Assembly: GCA_902464645.1 (NCBI GenBank)
Contig: CABQKL010000005.1
Location: forward strand, 1 to 38,814
Direction: 5' to 3'
Length of the DNA: 38,814 nt
DNA from: an uncultured Collinsella sp.
GTDB lineage: Bacteria; Actinomycetota; Coriobacteriia; Coriobacteriales; Coriobacteriaceae
Below the pieces are notes generated by a model. It was not told where the DNA came from. It worked only from the letters and a program-made list of their open reading frames with translations, and ran no database searches. The translations under genes were made by a program, and so were the position numbers. Shown here piece by piece: positions 8,326 through 17,411 of this stretch (its first letter is position 1; every line of letters begins with the position of its first letter).

Positions 8326-10137
8326 TTACTCGTCTACCTTTAGGATCGCCATAAAGGCCTCCTGCGGGACCTCGACCGAACCGATGGCCTTCATGCGCTT
8401 CTTGCCCTCTTTCTGCTTCTCGAGCAGCTTGCGCTTTCGCGAGATATCGCCGCCATAGCACTTGGCCAAAACGTCCTTGCGACGCGCCTTGACGGTAGAG
8501 CGGGCAATGATCTTGTTGCCGATGGCGCCCTGAATAGGCACCTCGAACAGCTGGCGCGGGATGATTTCCTTGAGCTTGTCACACAGGCCGCGGGCCAGGC
8601 CATAGGCCTTATCCTTGTGCACGATAAACGAAAGCGCGTCCACCTCATCGCCCGAAAGCAAAATATCGAGCTTGACGAGTTCGGAGGGACGGTACTCGTT
8701 GAACTCGTAGTCGAGTGAGGCATAGCCCTTGGTGCGACTCTTGAGCTGGTCAAAGAAGTCCAGGATGAGCTCGGCGAGCGGCATGTCAAAGCGCATCTCG
8801 ACCGATTTGCTCGTGAGATGGATCATGTCAGTTGTAATGCCGCGGTGCTCGATAGCGAGCTGCATGACGGCACCCGTATACTCGGGCGGGCAGATAATTT
8901 TGGCCTTGAGGTAAGGCTCCTCAATGCGCTCGATGCGCGTAGCCTCGGGCAGATCCTGCGGGCTGCGAACATCAATCATCTCGCCGTCGGTCTTATAGAC
9001 GTGATAGTCCACCGAAGGGCTCGTAGCAATGAGGTCAAGGTTGAACTCGCGCTCCAGGCGCTCCTTGACGACTTCCATATGCAGCAGGCCTAAGAAGCCC
9101 ACGCGGAAGCCAAAGCCGAGCGCCACCGAGGTCTCGGGCTCCCACACCAACGACGGGTCGTTGACGTGCAGCTTATCGAGAGCGTCGCGCAGGTTCTCGT
9201 AATCCTTGTTGTCGATCGGAAACAGGCCCGTATAGACCATGGGCTTGGCCTCGCGGTAACCGGGAAGCGGCTCGGGGCAGGGATTAGACGCCCACGTGAG
9301 GGTATCGCCCACGTGCACGGCCTCAGGATCCTTCAGACCCGTGACCACGTAGCCGACCTCGCCAACCGTCAGTGCGTCAACCGGGGTCTCGGCAGGACGC
9401 TTGACGCCCACGCCGTCGACCAAGAAGTCACCTTCTGCCTGCATCATGCGCAGGGTATCGCCCTTCTTGATGGAGCCGTCAAAGACGCGGACCGTGGCAA
9501 CGACGCCGCGGTACTCATCGAAATACGAATCCAGGATAAGCGCCTTGAGCGGCGCGTTCGCATCGCCCTTGGGCGGAGAGATCAAAAAGACGATAGACTC
9601 CAGCAAATCGTGAATGCCCTCGCCGGTCTTGCCCGATACGCATACGGCATCGTCGGCAGGGATCGCCAGGTCATCCTCGATCTCGGTCTTAACCTCGTCG
9701 GGGTGTGCAGAGGGAAGGTCAATCTTGTTGATGGCGGGCACGATATCCAGGTTGGCGTTCATGGCGAGCGTCGCGTTAGAGACGGTCTGTGCCTCGACAC
9801 CCTGCGTGGCGTCGACGACGAGCACCGCGCCCTCGCAGGCGGCCAGCGAACGCGAGACCTCATAGGTAAAGTCCACGTGGCCCGGTGTATCGATCAGGTT
9901 GAACTGATACGTCTCGCCATCGTCGGCGTCATAGGAAACGCGAACGGCATTGGACTTGATCGTGATGCCGCGCTCGCGCTCGATATCCATGGTGTCGAGC
10001 AGCTGCGACTCCATGTCGCGCTCGTCGACGGTATGGGTGAGCTCGAGGATACGGTCACTGATCGTGGACTTGCCATGGTCGATGTGCGCAACAATCGAGA
10101 AGTTGCGGATGTGGGAAATGTCAATTGAAGTATTCAT
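8326..10137 (-). CDS. lepA: elongation factor 4 (LepA)
   Basis: This is a translational GTPase of 603 residues that acts on stalled or immature ribosomes. The P-loop AHIDHGKST, the switch II motif DTPGHVDF and the specificity motif NKID are present, and the C-terminal LepA-specific basic domain ends with KARRKDVLAKCYGGDISRKRKLLEKQ-type residues. The ATG at 10137 (MNTSIDISHIRN) is chosen. An in-frame ATG at 10197 would start inside the rpsT terminator hairpin and adds unrelated residues. Only about 25 bases separate the terminator U-tract from the start. lepA heads the long series that runs down to era. Confidence 0.96.
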   Translation of the reverse strand: MNTSIDISHIRNFSIVAHIDHGKSTISDRILELTHTVDERDMESQLLDTMDIERERGITIKSNAVRVSYDADDGETYQFNLIDTPGHVDFTYEVSRSLAACEGAVLVVDATQGVEAQTVSNATLAMNANLDIVPAINKIDLPSAHPDEVKTEIEDDLAIPADDAVCVSGKTGEGIHDLLESIVFLISPPKGDANAPLKALILDSYFDEYRGVVATVRVFDGSIKKGDTLRMMQAEGDFLVDGVGVKRPAETPVDALTVGEVGYVVTGLKDPEAVHVGDTLTWASNPCPEPLPGYREAKPMVYTGLFPIDNKDYENLRDALDKLHVNDPSLVWEPETSVALGFGFRVGFLGLLHMEVVKERLEREFNLDLIATSPSVDYHVYKTDGEMIDVRSPQDLPEATRIERIEEPYLKAKIICPPEYTGAVMQLAIEHRGITTDMIHLTSKSVEMRFDMPLAELILDFFDQLKSRTKGYASLDYEFNEYRPSELVKLDILLSGDEVDALSFIVHKDKAYGLARGLCDKLKEIIPRQLFEVPIQGAIGNKIIARSTVKARRKDVLAKCYGGDISRKRKLLEKQKEGKKRMKAIGSVEVPQEAFMAILKVDE

Positions 10138-10162
10138 GCGGACTATCTTACCCGAGCGGTAC

Positions 10163-10199
10163 AAAAAATGGAGCCTGTTCCATAAAACAGGCTCCATTT
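10163..10199 (-). terminator. rho-independent terminator of rpsT
   Basis: A nearly perfect 14-bp stem (AAATGGAGCCTGTT with AACAGGCTCCATTT, 10199-10186 and 10179-10166) encloses a six-base loop and runs into a run of six T on the minus strand. It begins about 35 bases after the rpsT stop. It should end rpsT transcripts; lepA begins about 25 bases beyond it. Confidence 0.9.
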
Positions 10200-10233
10200 A
10201 TGCGCGTAATCTGTGTGGTGTGAAATTTACAAC

Positions 10234-10500
10234 TTAGGCGTTGATGCTGTTCACGAGCTTGGCAAGACCGGACTTGCGGTTGGAAGCCTGGTTCTTGTGG
10301 ATAACATGCTTGGCAGCAGCCATGTCGAGACGCTTGGTGACGGTCTTGAGGGCAGCCTGGGCCTTCTCGGCGTCGCCCTCGGCGACGGCGGACTGGACGT
10401 GCTTGGTCAGCGTCTTGAGCTCGGACTTGACAGCCTTGTTACGCATGCGAGCTGCCTCATTGGTGCGGATACGCTTCTTCTGAGACTTGATGTTTGCCAC
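10234..10500 (-). CDS. rpsT: 30S ribosomal protein S20
   Basis: This is an 88-residue basic primary-binding protein of the small subunit. The start ANIKSQKKRIRTNEAAR and the stretch AAKHVIHKNQASNRKSGLAK are characteristic of S20. The GTG at 10500 is chosen; AAAGGA lies about ten bases upstream and the mature protein then begins as in relatives. A longer reading from 10569 has no family similarity. The gene has its own promoter (10576-10584) and terminator, so it is a single-gene unit between holA and lepA. Confidence 0.96.
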   Translation of the reverse strand: MANIKSQKKRIRTNEAARMRNKAVKSELKTLTKHVQSAVAEGDAEKAQAALKTVTKRLDMAAAKHVIHKNQASNRKSGLAKLVNSINA

Positions 10501-10527
10501 TTCTGGAGTTCCTTTCGAGTTCCTTGC

Positions 10528-10584
10528 AAAAAATGTATGACACCTCTGAGACACGGTGAGGTCATGCAAGCGCCTACTATAGCA
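10528..10584 (-). promoter_or_regulatory. rpsT promoter and hairpin leader
   Basis: On the minus strand TGC-TATAGT (10584-10576) forms an extended -10 box; no good -35 box is seen 17 bases upstream. Transcription should start near 10569, giving a leader of about 70 bases. The leader contains a hairpin (TGACACCTC at 10538-10546 on the plus strand against GAGGTCA at 10558-10564, with a two-base bulge) followed on the minus strand by ATACA and six T. This resembles a weak intrinsic terminator ahead of the ribosome site and could allow attenuation. Confidence 0.6.
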
Positions 10585-10633
10585 CGCTCCCCCTCAAAGG
10601 GATAGAACGAATTTGTCAAATAGGCAGGTATCA

Positions 10634-11596
10634 TCACGATTTTCTCAAGATGTTCGTAATCCAGAGCAAAAGCGCGGTCTGGGAGTCGGCCGAACCCTTG
10701 AGTGCGAGCTCCACATCGACGGCAGCCTCGAGCGCGGCAACGAGCTCCGCCATCGAAAAGTGGCGTGCCCAGGTCAGGTGATTTTTGACCTGCCAGGCCT
10801 GAAGCTTGAGCGTCGCGGCGAGCTCACGCCCCTGCCCGCGAGAGTCGAGCGCCTTGGCGACGATCAGTTCACGGATGCGACCGCATAGCAGCGTGTAGGT
10901 CCACACGTAGCTCTTGGAGGGCAGAAGCTTAAAGAGCTCGAGCGAGCGGCGCATATCACGAGCCGAGACCGCGTTGAGAAAATCCCAGGGCTGGACTTCG
11001 GCCGTGCGCACGATCCAGCGCTCCACATCGGAAAGCTCAATTTGCGGTGCCTTGACCATCTGGGCAAGCTTGGCCAAGTCGTTATCGAGCATGCGGGTGT
11101 TCTCGCCCGAGCGCGAAACGAGTTCCTCGGCGGCCGCCGTCGAGATGGACTTTCCGTGCTGCGTCGCCATCTGCTGCACGCGGCGCGGGAGCTCCCAGCG
11201 CTTGGTACCCGAACAGTCGATCACGGCCTTCTTGTCAATCTTGGCGATCGCCTTGTACAGGCGCGTGTTCTTGGCAAGCGAATCGGCGATTATGAGGCAA
11301 ACCGTCGTGGGGCTGGGACTCGCCAGATACTCGACAAGCGGCTCAGAGATCGCTTTGGCGAGTTTTGAGCAGCCGTCAAGGATTACCAGGCGAAACTCGC
11401 TGCCCATGGGAAAGGTGTTGAGCGATCCGATAATCGACTCGATATCGGGGTCTTTGGTCATATCGCGCTCGTCGAGGTTGAACTCGACCATGCCCGTCTT
11501 TTCCAGACGCGCCTTCATACGTGAGACAGCATGGTCGCGTTTGACTCCGTCGGTACCGACGATCAGATATGCCGGCAACAGACCGGTTTCGGACAT
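10634..11596 (-). CDS. holA: DNA polymerase III subunit delta
   Basis: This is a 320-residue delta subunit of the clamp loader, which opens the sliding clamp ring. The N-terminal YLIVGTD motif, the basic AKNTRLYKAI region and the C-terminal helical collar domain (SYVWTYTLLCGRIRELI, then ALKGSADSQTALLLWI) match HolA. The start is the ATG at 11596, seven bases after GGAGGGG; an upstream in-frame ATG at 11638 gives residues foreign to the family. The comEA-comEC-holA-rpsT order is common in Gram-positives. A 78-base gap separates it from comEC. Confidence 0.93.
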   Translation of the reverse strand: MSETGLLPAYLIVGTDGVKRDHAVSRMKARLEKTGMVEFNLDERDMTKDPDIESIIGSLNTFPMGSEFRLVILDGCSKLAKAISEPLVEYLASPSPTTVCLIIADSLAKNTRLYKAIAKIDKKAVIDCSGTKRWELPRRVQQMATQHGKSISTAAAEELVSRSGENTRMLDNDLAKLAQMVKAPQIELSDVERWIVRTAEVQPWDFLNAVSARDMRRSLELFKLLPSKSYVWTYTLLCGRIRELIVAKALDSRGQGRELAATLKLQAWQVKNHLTWARHFSMAELVAALEAAVDVELALKGSADSQTALLLWITNILRKS

Positions 11597-11674
11597 CGCG
11601 CTCCCCTCCCGCAGGATCTCGAGTTCGTACCGTGTCATTCTAGCCCACGGGTTGGTCCCGCGCCAACGGCAGCA

Positions 11675-13978
11675 TTACGGTCGCTGACATCGCATGGCAA
11701 ATCCGGTTGCGGTCGGCGAGACGGTAATGTCTCCTTGTTCGATGGTGCATGCGAATGCGCCGCCCGCATCGCGAACGGCATCGATGCAGGGATCGGATGG
11801 ATGGCCGTAGCGGTTGCCCTCGCCCGCGCTCGCAACAGAGAGCTCGGGCTTAAGCGTTTCCAGCAGGTCTTTGTCGACGGAAACTTTTGAGCCGTGATGC
11901 CCCAGCTTGAGCACATCGATATCGCCCACCTCCTGTACAAACTCGCGCTCCTGATCGAGCTCGGCATCACCAGTGAGGAGCATACGCAGGCTCTTACCTT
12001 CCTGAGCATAGGAGAGCAGCAAGACAAGCGAGTCCTCATTGCCCTCGCCATCCACCGTGTCAAACGGCCACATCACACGAGCCCGAAATGTGCCGATATC
12101 GACCGTGTCTCCGCGGGCTACCTGCCGATACGTTACGCCGGGGCGATTCAGGACCTCAACAGGCGCGCCGTCCAGCGCATCGGCCGCGACCGCAATGGTT
12201 CCAACCGAAAACTGATCGAGTACGTCGGGAAGACCACCCCAATGGTCTTCGTCCCAATGCGTCACGAAGACGGCGTCGATATGGTGGACGTTATTGCGAA
12301 CCAACGCCGATACCACGCGCTCATCGAGCCCACAGTCGACGAGCGCCACAGCGCTGCCTTGACGAACCAGAATCGCATCGGCTTGGCCGACATCGAGGAC
12401 CGTCACCGAAGGCGGCGCGCATCGATCCCAATAGACATACGGAACAGCCGCCGCAAGCATCAAACACAGCAGCCCCACTGCCATGGGCCGCGCGCGGGGA
12501 CGTGGCCACCAGACCAAGAGGACCGCCAGCGCAAACGGCACCACGTATACCAAGGGCGTATCGGGCGGCACGCTTACGGATGCGCCCGGAACGGCAGCAA
12601 AGAGCTGCTCAAAGAACAGGGCGCAGCGTGCGACAATCATGGGCACCACGAGCGCCCCGTGACGCAGCAGCGGCACAAGCGAGCAGGGCACCAACACAAC
12701 CGATACAGCGAGCAGCACGCTTACCACCGGACCGATCACAGCATTTGCAAGCGGGGCAATGAGTGAAAACGTCCCAAATGCGGGAATGGTTACGGGAAGT
12801 GTCGCCAGCTGTGAGCACAGCGTGACAGACAAAATACTGGCGAGGCCCGGTGGCACACTCAGCTCGCCCAAGGCGTAGGTAGCGTAGGGGCAAAAACAAA
12901 GGATAGCGAAGACACTGGCGCACGATAGCTGAAAACCCATCTCGAACAGTACTGTCGGCCGGAGCAACACAAAGATTGCCATGGTCAAAAATAGAGCCGA
13001 GAGGCCATGCCGACGACGCCCGGCGCCGTTGGCGACAAGCGACGCCGCCACCATAGAGCACGCGCGCACGGCCGAGGGCGAAGCGCCAGTAAAAACGGCA
13101 TAGGCAGCGAGGCCCAGTACCAACAGCCCCCGCTGAAGCCCACGAGAAAGACGCGTCTTTTGCAGGGCGCTCTCAATCACAAACCCCACGATGGCAAGAT
13201 GGCTGCCCGAAACGGCGATAAGATGTGCGGTGCCCGTTACCGAAAACCATTCGCCCGCCGGCTGGACACGCAGCTCGGCCGAGCGTCCGCAGACAACGCC
13301 GGCAATGAGTGAGCGCGCTGGATCGGTCGCGGGCGCGATAACGGCAAGGAGCTCGTTTCGAAGCCGAAGCAACGGCCCTAGAGAGCCCTCGTCGATCGAT
13401 ACCAACCGGACGACTTTAACCTTTCGAAGCTCGCCCCGAAGCAAACGTGAGCGCCCATACGCATCATTCTCAAAGCGCGAAATTCGACCGATGACACGCA
13501 CATGCGAACCGGCGTCGAGCTCACGATCACACGACAGCCGTACCTGACCCAAACGCTTTTCGCCCGCATACGCATCACAGGTATAGGAGTACACACCGTC
13601 ATTGATGGACGGATCGCCCTGTATATAAAAATCGAGATTGCTCGCAGCCTGATTATCCAGTGCCCTCGATGCGTGCAGCGCCCCTATCGCCCAGCCCGTG
13701 GACACGGCAGCTCCCGCCACGAGGCCGAGAGCCGCGGCATACAGCCATCGCTTCCACCGCACAAGGCGCATACAGGACCGAGCCAATACGATGCACGCCG
13801 CAGTCGCAACGGGAATGGCCATAAGCAATGTGACGGGCGCTGTCCGCTCTCCCAGCAGCACATCGGCTGCCACGTTAAGCACCAGACCACAGCTCGCACA
13901 CAAGCCGGCACAAAGGGCTATGGTCCACGGCATCAATGGGCGCGGTGGCATCGCATGCTCGCGCTCGGTCGCGCTCAT
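11675..13978 (-). CDS. comEC: DNA uptake channel ComEC/Rec2
   Basis: This is a polytopic membrane protein of 767 residues. The N-terminal DUF4131 part has several hydrophobic segments, then comes the competence domain with GTAHLIAVSGSHLAIV, followed by eight or so membrane helices. The C-terminal metallo-beta-lactamase domain starts at LDVGQADAILV and keeps the metal motif HWDEDH and the LGHHGS motif. ComEC forms the inner-membrane channel for single-stranded DNA during transformation. The ATG at 13978 overlaps the comEA stop (ATGA), indicating coupling. The reading frame is intact with all main domains, so the protein should be functional. The pilus and other competence genes are not in the window. 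Confidence 0.94.
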   Translation of the reverse strand: MSATEREHAMPPRPLMPWTIALCAGLCASCGLVLNVAADVLLGERTAPVTLLMAIPVATAACIVLARSCMRLVRWKRWLYAAALGLVAGAAVSTGWAIGALHASRALDNQAASNLDFYIQGDPSINDGVYSYTCDAYAGEKRLGQVRLSCDRELDAGSHVRVIGRISRFENDAYGRSRLLRGELRKVKVVRLVSIDEGSLGPLLRLRNELLAVIAPATDPARSLIAGVVCGRSAELRVQPAGEWFSVTGTAHLIAVSGSHLAIVGFVIESALQKTRLSRGLQRGLLVLGLAAYAVFTGASPSAVRACSMVAASLVANGAGRRRHGLSALFLTMAIFVLLRPTVLFEMGFQLSCASVFAILCFCPYATYALGELSVPPGLASILSVTLCSQLATLPVTIPAFGTFSLIAPLANAVIGPVVSVLLAVSVVLVPCSLVPLLRHGALVVPMIVARCALFFEQLFAAVPGASVSVPPDTPLVYVVPFALAVLLVWWPRPRARPMAVGLLCLMLAAAVPYVYWDRCAPPSVTVLDVGQADAILVRQGSAVALVDCGLDERVVSALVRNNVHHIDAVFVTHWDEDHWGGLPDVLDQFSVGTIAVAADALDGAPVEVLNRPGVTYRQVARGDTVDIGTFRARVMWPFDTVDGEGNEDSLVLLLSYAQEGKSLRMLLTGDAELDQEREFVQEVGDIDVLKLGHHGSKVSVDKDLLETLKPELSVASAGEGNRYGHPSDPCIDAVRDAGGAFACTIEQGDITVSPTATGFAMRCQRP

Positions 13979-14685
13979 ACGCAGATGCAATCTTTGATTT
14001 TGGCGAGTTTCTTCTCACCGATCCCCGATACGCGCATAAGGTCATCAACCGAGGCAAAGGCCCCGTTTTGCGTCCGCTCGTCGATAATCGATTGGGCCAT
14101 AGAAGGCCCGATGCCCGAAAGCGTCTGCAGCTCCGCCGCGCTTGCCGTATTGATGTTCACGAGCTCCGACGAAGACCCCGCACCAGGAGTCGTGGCAGCA
14201 CCGCTTTCGGCCCCGCCGACCGTCGCAGCCGCTTGTTGCTCCCCCACCGTCGGAACATAGATCTTTTGACCATCTGTGATCTTGGACGCACGATTAAGCC
14301 CTGTCACATCCGCCTCGGCCGTAAGCCCTCCGGCGGCATCGATCGCTTGGGATACCCGCGCTCCGTCTTTGAGCCGGTATACGCCTGGCCTCACAACGGC
14401 GCCATCAACATCGACGTACACCTCGGCAGCAGAAGAGCTCTTGGCAGACGAGTCATCGACATCGTCAGGTGACGCATCCCCGGCCCCGTGTACATCCGAG
14501 GCGCCCGCATCATCACTACGCTCAAACGAAACGTTGCTGGAGTGGCCACCAAAACTTGCCATCGCCAAGCCGCTCGCGGCGGCAATGACAACCAGAATCG
14601 CCACGACCACCGCCTTATGGCCGAGCAGTTTTTCTGCCCAGCGATCCATCCGTTTAACCCGTTCGTGTCGCTCGCGCTGCGCCAT
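13975..14685 (-). CDS. comEA: competence protein ComEA (DNA receptor)
   Basis: This is a 236-residue membrane-anchored DNA-binding protein. Order of parts: a short basic cytoplasmic start, one transmembrane helix (about 25-43), an acidic and Ser-rich linker, an SLBB domain (about 95-155, VDGAVVRPGVYRL and ITDGQKIYVP), an Ala/Gly/Thr linker, and a C-terminal helix-hairpin-helix pair (VNINTASAAELQTLSGIG, then SGIGEKKLAKIK). ComEA captures double-stranded DNA for ComEC. The ATG at 14685 follows GGGAGGTG by six bases. It heads the comEA-comEC-holA unit. I did not find a convincing promoter in the 170 bases upstream. Confidence 0.94.
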   Translation of the reverse strand: MAQRERHERVKRMDRWAEKLLGHKAVVVAILVVIAAASGLAMASFGGHSSNVSFERSDDAGASDVHGAGDASPDDVDDSSAKSSSAAEVYVDVDGAVVRPGVYRLKDGARVSQAIDAAGGLTAEADVTGLNRASKITDGQKIYVPTVGEQQAAATVGGAESGAATTPGAGSSSELVNINTASAAELQTLSGIGPSMAQSIIDERTQNGAFASVDDLMRVSGIGEKKLAKIKDCICV

Positions 14686-14855
14686 AGCAAACACCTCCCA
14701 ACACCATCGTGTCAGGAAACGAGCGCCGCAGACTCCGCACGCCCGCACCAGTTTTCACGGTCAAACCAAAAGCTGACCAAAACCTTGCGAGAAAATGTCC
14801 ATTTATTCATGCATACGTCGACAAACGAACCGTATGTCATCAAATACCCAGATAG

Positions 14856-14889
14856 AAAAAGACCGACGATGCAAAATCACCTCCGGTCT
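14856..14889 (-). terminator. terminator downstream of thiI
   Basis: On the minus strand AGACCG-GA-GGTG, loop ATTTTG, CATC-GT-CGGTCT forms a hairpin with one symmetric internal mismatch and is followed by five T. It lies about ten bases after the thiI stop and separates mihF-gmk-rpoZ-thiI from comEA. The remaining bases to the comEA start (14686-14855) show no gene. Confidence 0.8.
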
Positions 14890-14899
14890 ATACACAACA

Positions 14900-16144
14900 T
14901 TATTCGTGATCTTGGTAAATCTCACGTTGAGCGAGCTCGGAATGCTTGCGTTTTAAGGTCTTAGGGCCCTTATACGTGTTGCTCTCAAAGTCGATGTACT
15001 CGGTCTGTTTGAGCAAACGCTCAATCATCTCCTCGTGATCGAACAGCTCCCAGGCCTCATGCACGGCATCAAGTTTAGCGTGCGTCTCGGGACGGCGCGG
15101 CATAAACAGCGTGCAGCAGTCGGGAGCGGCCTCAGTCGAGATATCGAACGTACCGATCTCCTCAGCGCGTGCGATGATCTCTTGCTTGTCCGAACCGATC
15201 AGCGGACGGAACACGGGGATCTTCACGGCCTCATTGACGGCCATGATGTTCTCGAGCGTCTGGGAGGCAACCTGACCGAGCGATTCACCAGTCACGATAG
15301 CCTTGGCGCCCTCGATATGCGCAATGCGCTCGGCAACCGAATACATGATGCGACGATACATGATCACGCGCAGGTTGCTGGGGCAGGTCACCGAGATCTC
15401 ACGCTGACAATCGCCAAACGGCACCACGTACAGGCGGCCGATCTGAACACCCGGCTCAAGCGCACGGATGATGTCCTGCACCAGATACTCGCTCGTATCA
15501 GGCGTCTGCGGACGACCGGAGAAATGTACCGGCACGCACACCGCGCCGCGACGCGCGAGCATCCAGGTCGCCACCGGAGAATCGATGCCCGACGACAGAA
15601 GCGTCACGACCTTGCCGGCAGATCCCACCGGCAAGCCACCCACGCCGCGCTCGGAGCGCGCATACACGTAGACGCTACCCTGGACCACCAGCACGTGCAC
15701 CATCGCGTCGGGGTCGTGCATCTGGACCTTTTTGTCGGGAAACGCCTCGCACAGCACCTCGCCAACCTGTCGATTGATATCAATCGAGGTGAGCTCGTAG
15801 TCGGTGTTAGAGCGCTTGGCATGCACCTTAAACGACTCGAAGGGACCAAATTCGCGCAGCGCCTTCACGGCGGCGGCGCAGTATTCCTGCGGGTCGCGGT
15901 TCGTGTGATATGCCAGGGACACGCGGGCAACGCCGGGGACGGTGCGAATGACGCGCGCCGCCTCGTCGGCCTGATGCTCGTTAAAGGTCACGAGGATATA
16001 ACCGGAAATTCGAGACACAGCATTCACGGAAAAGGCGGCCAAGGCCGCCTTGATGTTATCCATGAGGATATGCTCAAAATGTGCGCGGTTCTTGCCCTTC
16101 AGTCCAACCTCGTGATAGTGGACCAGGCAGACGCGAGCTGCCAT
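14900..16144 (-). CDS. thiI: tRNA 4-thiouridine synthase / sulfurtransferase ThiI
   Basis: This 414-residue protein has an N-terminal ferredoxin-like and THUMP domain (about 1-165) and a PP-loop ATP pyrophosphatase domain. It makes 4-thiouridine at tRNA position 8 and can feed sulfur to thiamine synthesis. It is the short form lacking the C-terminal rhodanese domain, as in Bacillus. The PP-loop motif reads SSGIDS (184-189) where the family normally has SGGxDS, so the first glycine is a serine. A paired cysteine stretch (APDCCTLFMP) remains. The ATG at 16144 immediately follows the rpoZ stop, with no strong ribosome site, so coupling is likely. Confidence 0.93.
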   Translation of the reverse strand: MAARVCLVHYHEVGLKGKNRAHFEHILMDNIKAALAAFSVNAVSRISGYILVTFNEHQADEAARVIRTVPGVARVSLAYHTNRDPQEYCAAAVKALREFGPFESFKVHAKRSNTDYELTSIDINRQVGEVLCEAFPDKKVQMHDPDAMVHVLVVQGSVYVYARSERGVGGLPVGSAGKVVTLLSSGIDSPVATWMLARRGAVCVPVHFSGRPQTPDTSEYLVQDIIRALEPGVQIGRLYVVPFGDCQREISVTCPSNLRVIMYRRIMYSVAERIAHIEGAKAIVTGESLGQVASQTLENIMAVNEAVKIPVFRPLIGSDKQEIIARAEEIGTFDISTEAAPDCCTLFMPRRPETHAKLDAVHEAWELFDHEEMIERLLKQTEYIDFESNTYKGPKTLKRKHSELAQREIYQDHE

Positions 16145-16426
16145 TTAGGCTTCAGCGACCTTGTGGCCGAGCGCCTTCTCGTAACGGGCCTCGTCGTAGG
16201 AGATATCGCCGTCGACAATCTCGTCCATAGCCATCGAGATGGTATCGGCACCGGAGAGTGCAATGGTGATGTCGTCGACATCCTGGACGGCGAGCACGCG
16301 GTTGTGCTGACCACGCAGCATGCTGTTAATGTCGCAGGCGCGCTTGGAGGCAAGCGAGGCGAGCAGGAAGCGGTTGTGATCGGTCTTCTCCAGAAGATCG
16401 TCAATGCAAGGCTTTACAACGGACAC
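16145..16426 (-). CDS. rpoZ: RNA polymerase omega subunit
   Basis: This is a 93-residue omega subunit, which helps assemble beta-prime into RNA polymerase. The helix motif NRFLLASLASKRACDIN corresponds to the conserved stretch (NRF.L...AxxRAR.I) of RpoZ. Helical C-terminal residues around the DEIVDGDISYDEARYEKA region follow. The start is a GTG at 16426, five bases after the gmk stop, with GAGG just before it. The gmk-rpoZ pairing is one of the most conserved bacterial neighbourhoods and supports the call despite the short length. Confidence 0.92.
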   Translation of the reverse strand: MSVVKPCIDDLLEKTDHNRFLLASLASKRACDINSMLRGQHNRVLAVQDVDDITIALSGADTISMAMDEIVDGDISYDEARYEKALGHKVAEA

Positions 16427-16431
16427 GGACC

Positions 16432-17001
<570 letters not shown>

Positions 17002-17310
17002 TTATTTGGTCAGCTGCTCGAGGAGCTGCTCGCGCTGACGGACACCGAGGCCCTGGACGCGACGGGTAGCGGAGATGCCGAGCTCCTCCATGATCTTGGC
17101 GGCCTTGGCCTTGCCATAACCGGGGAGAGACTCGATGAGGGTGGAAACCTTCATGCGGGAAGCGATGGGGTCATCGGAGTTGAGCACGGACTCGAGGGAC
17201 TTCTCGCCCTTCTTGATCTGCTCGCGAAGCTCAGCGCGGGCGTGACGTGCGGCGGCAGCCTTCTCAAGAGCCTGCTTGCGCTGCTCGTCGGTAAGCTGAG
17301 GGAGTGCCAT
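17002..17310 (-). CDS. mihF: integration host factor, actinobacterial type
   Basis: This is a 102-residue basic nucleoid protein of the actinobacterial IHF family, unrelated to HU/IHF of proteobacteria. A charged N-terminal helix (EQRKQALEKAAAARHARAELREQIKKG) is followed by an S13-like helix-two turns-helix domain (TLIESLPGYGKAKAAKIMEELGI, then RRVQGLGVRQREQLLEQL). It binds and bends DNA. The ATG at 17310 has GGAGG seven bases upstream; a reading from 17322 is less likely. Location just before gmk is the rule in Actinomycetota and is one of the best taxonomic hints in the window. Confidence 0.94.
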   Translation of the reverse strand: MALPQLTDEQRKQALEKAAAARHARAELREQIKKGEKSLESVLNSDDPIASRMKVSTLIESLPGYGKAKAAKIMEELGISATRRVQGLGVRQREQLLEQLTK

Positions 17311-17350
17311 TCGAACCTCCAAATAGTTGGGTTATATCTGATGCAATAAT

Positions 17351-17383
17351 TGGCATTTTAGCACGTCAAACGCACTAAATGCC
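17351..17383 (-). promoter_or_regulatory. mihF promoter with overlapping dyad
   Basis: TGC-TAAAAT on the minus strand (17363-17355) is an extended -10 box; the transcript would start near 17348, giving a leader of about 40 bases. Exact 7-base inverted repeats GGCATTT (17352-17358) and AAATGCC (17377-17383), 18 bases apart, flank and overlap the box and could be an operator. Confidence 0.5.
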
Positions 17384-17411
17384 CAATCGACGGCACCATA
17401 GGTTAGACGAT

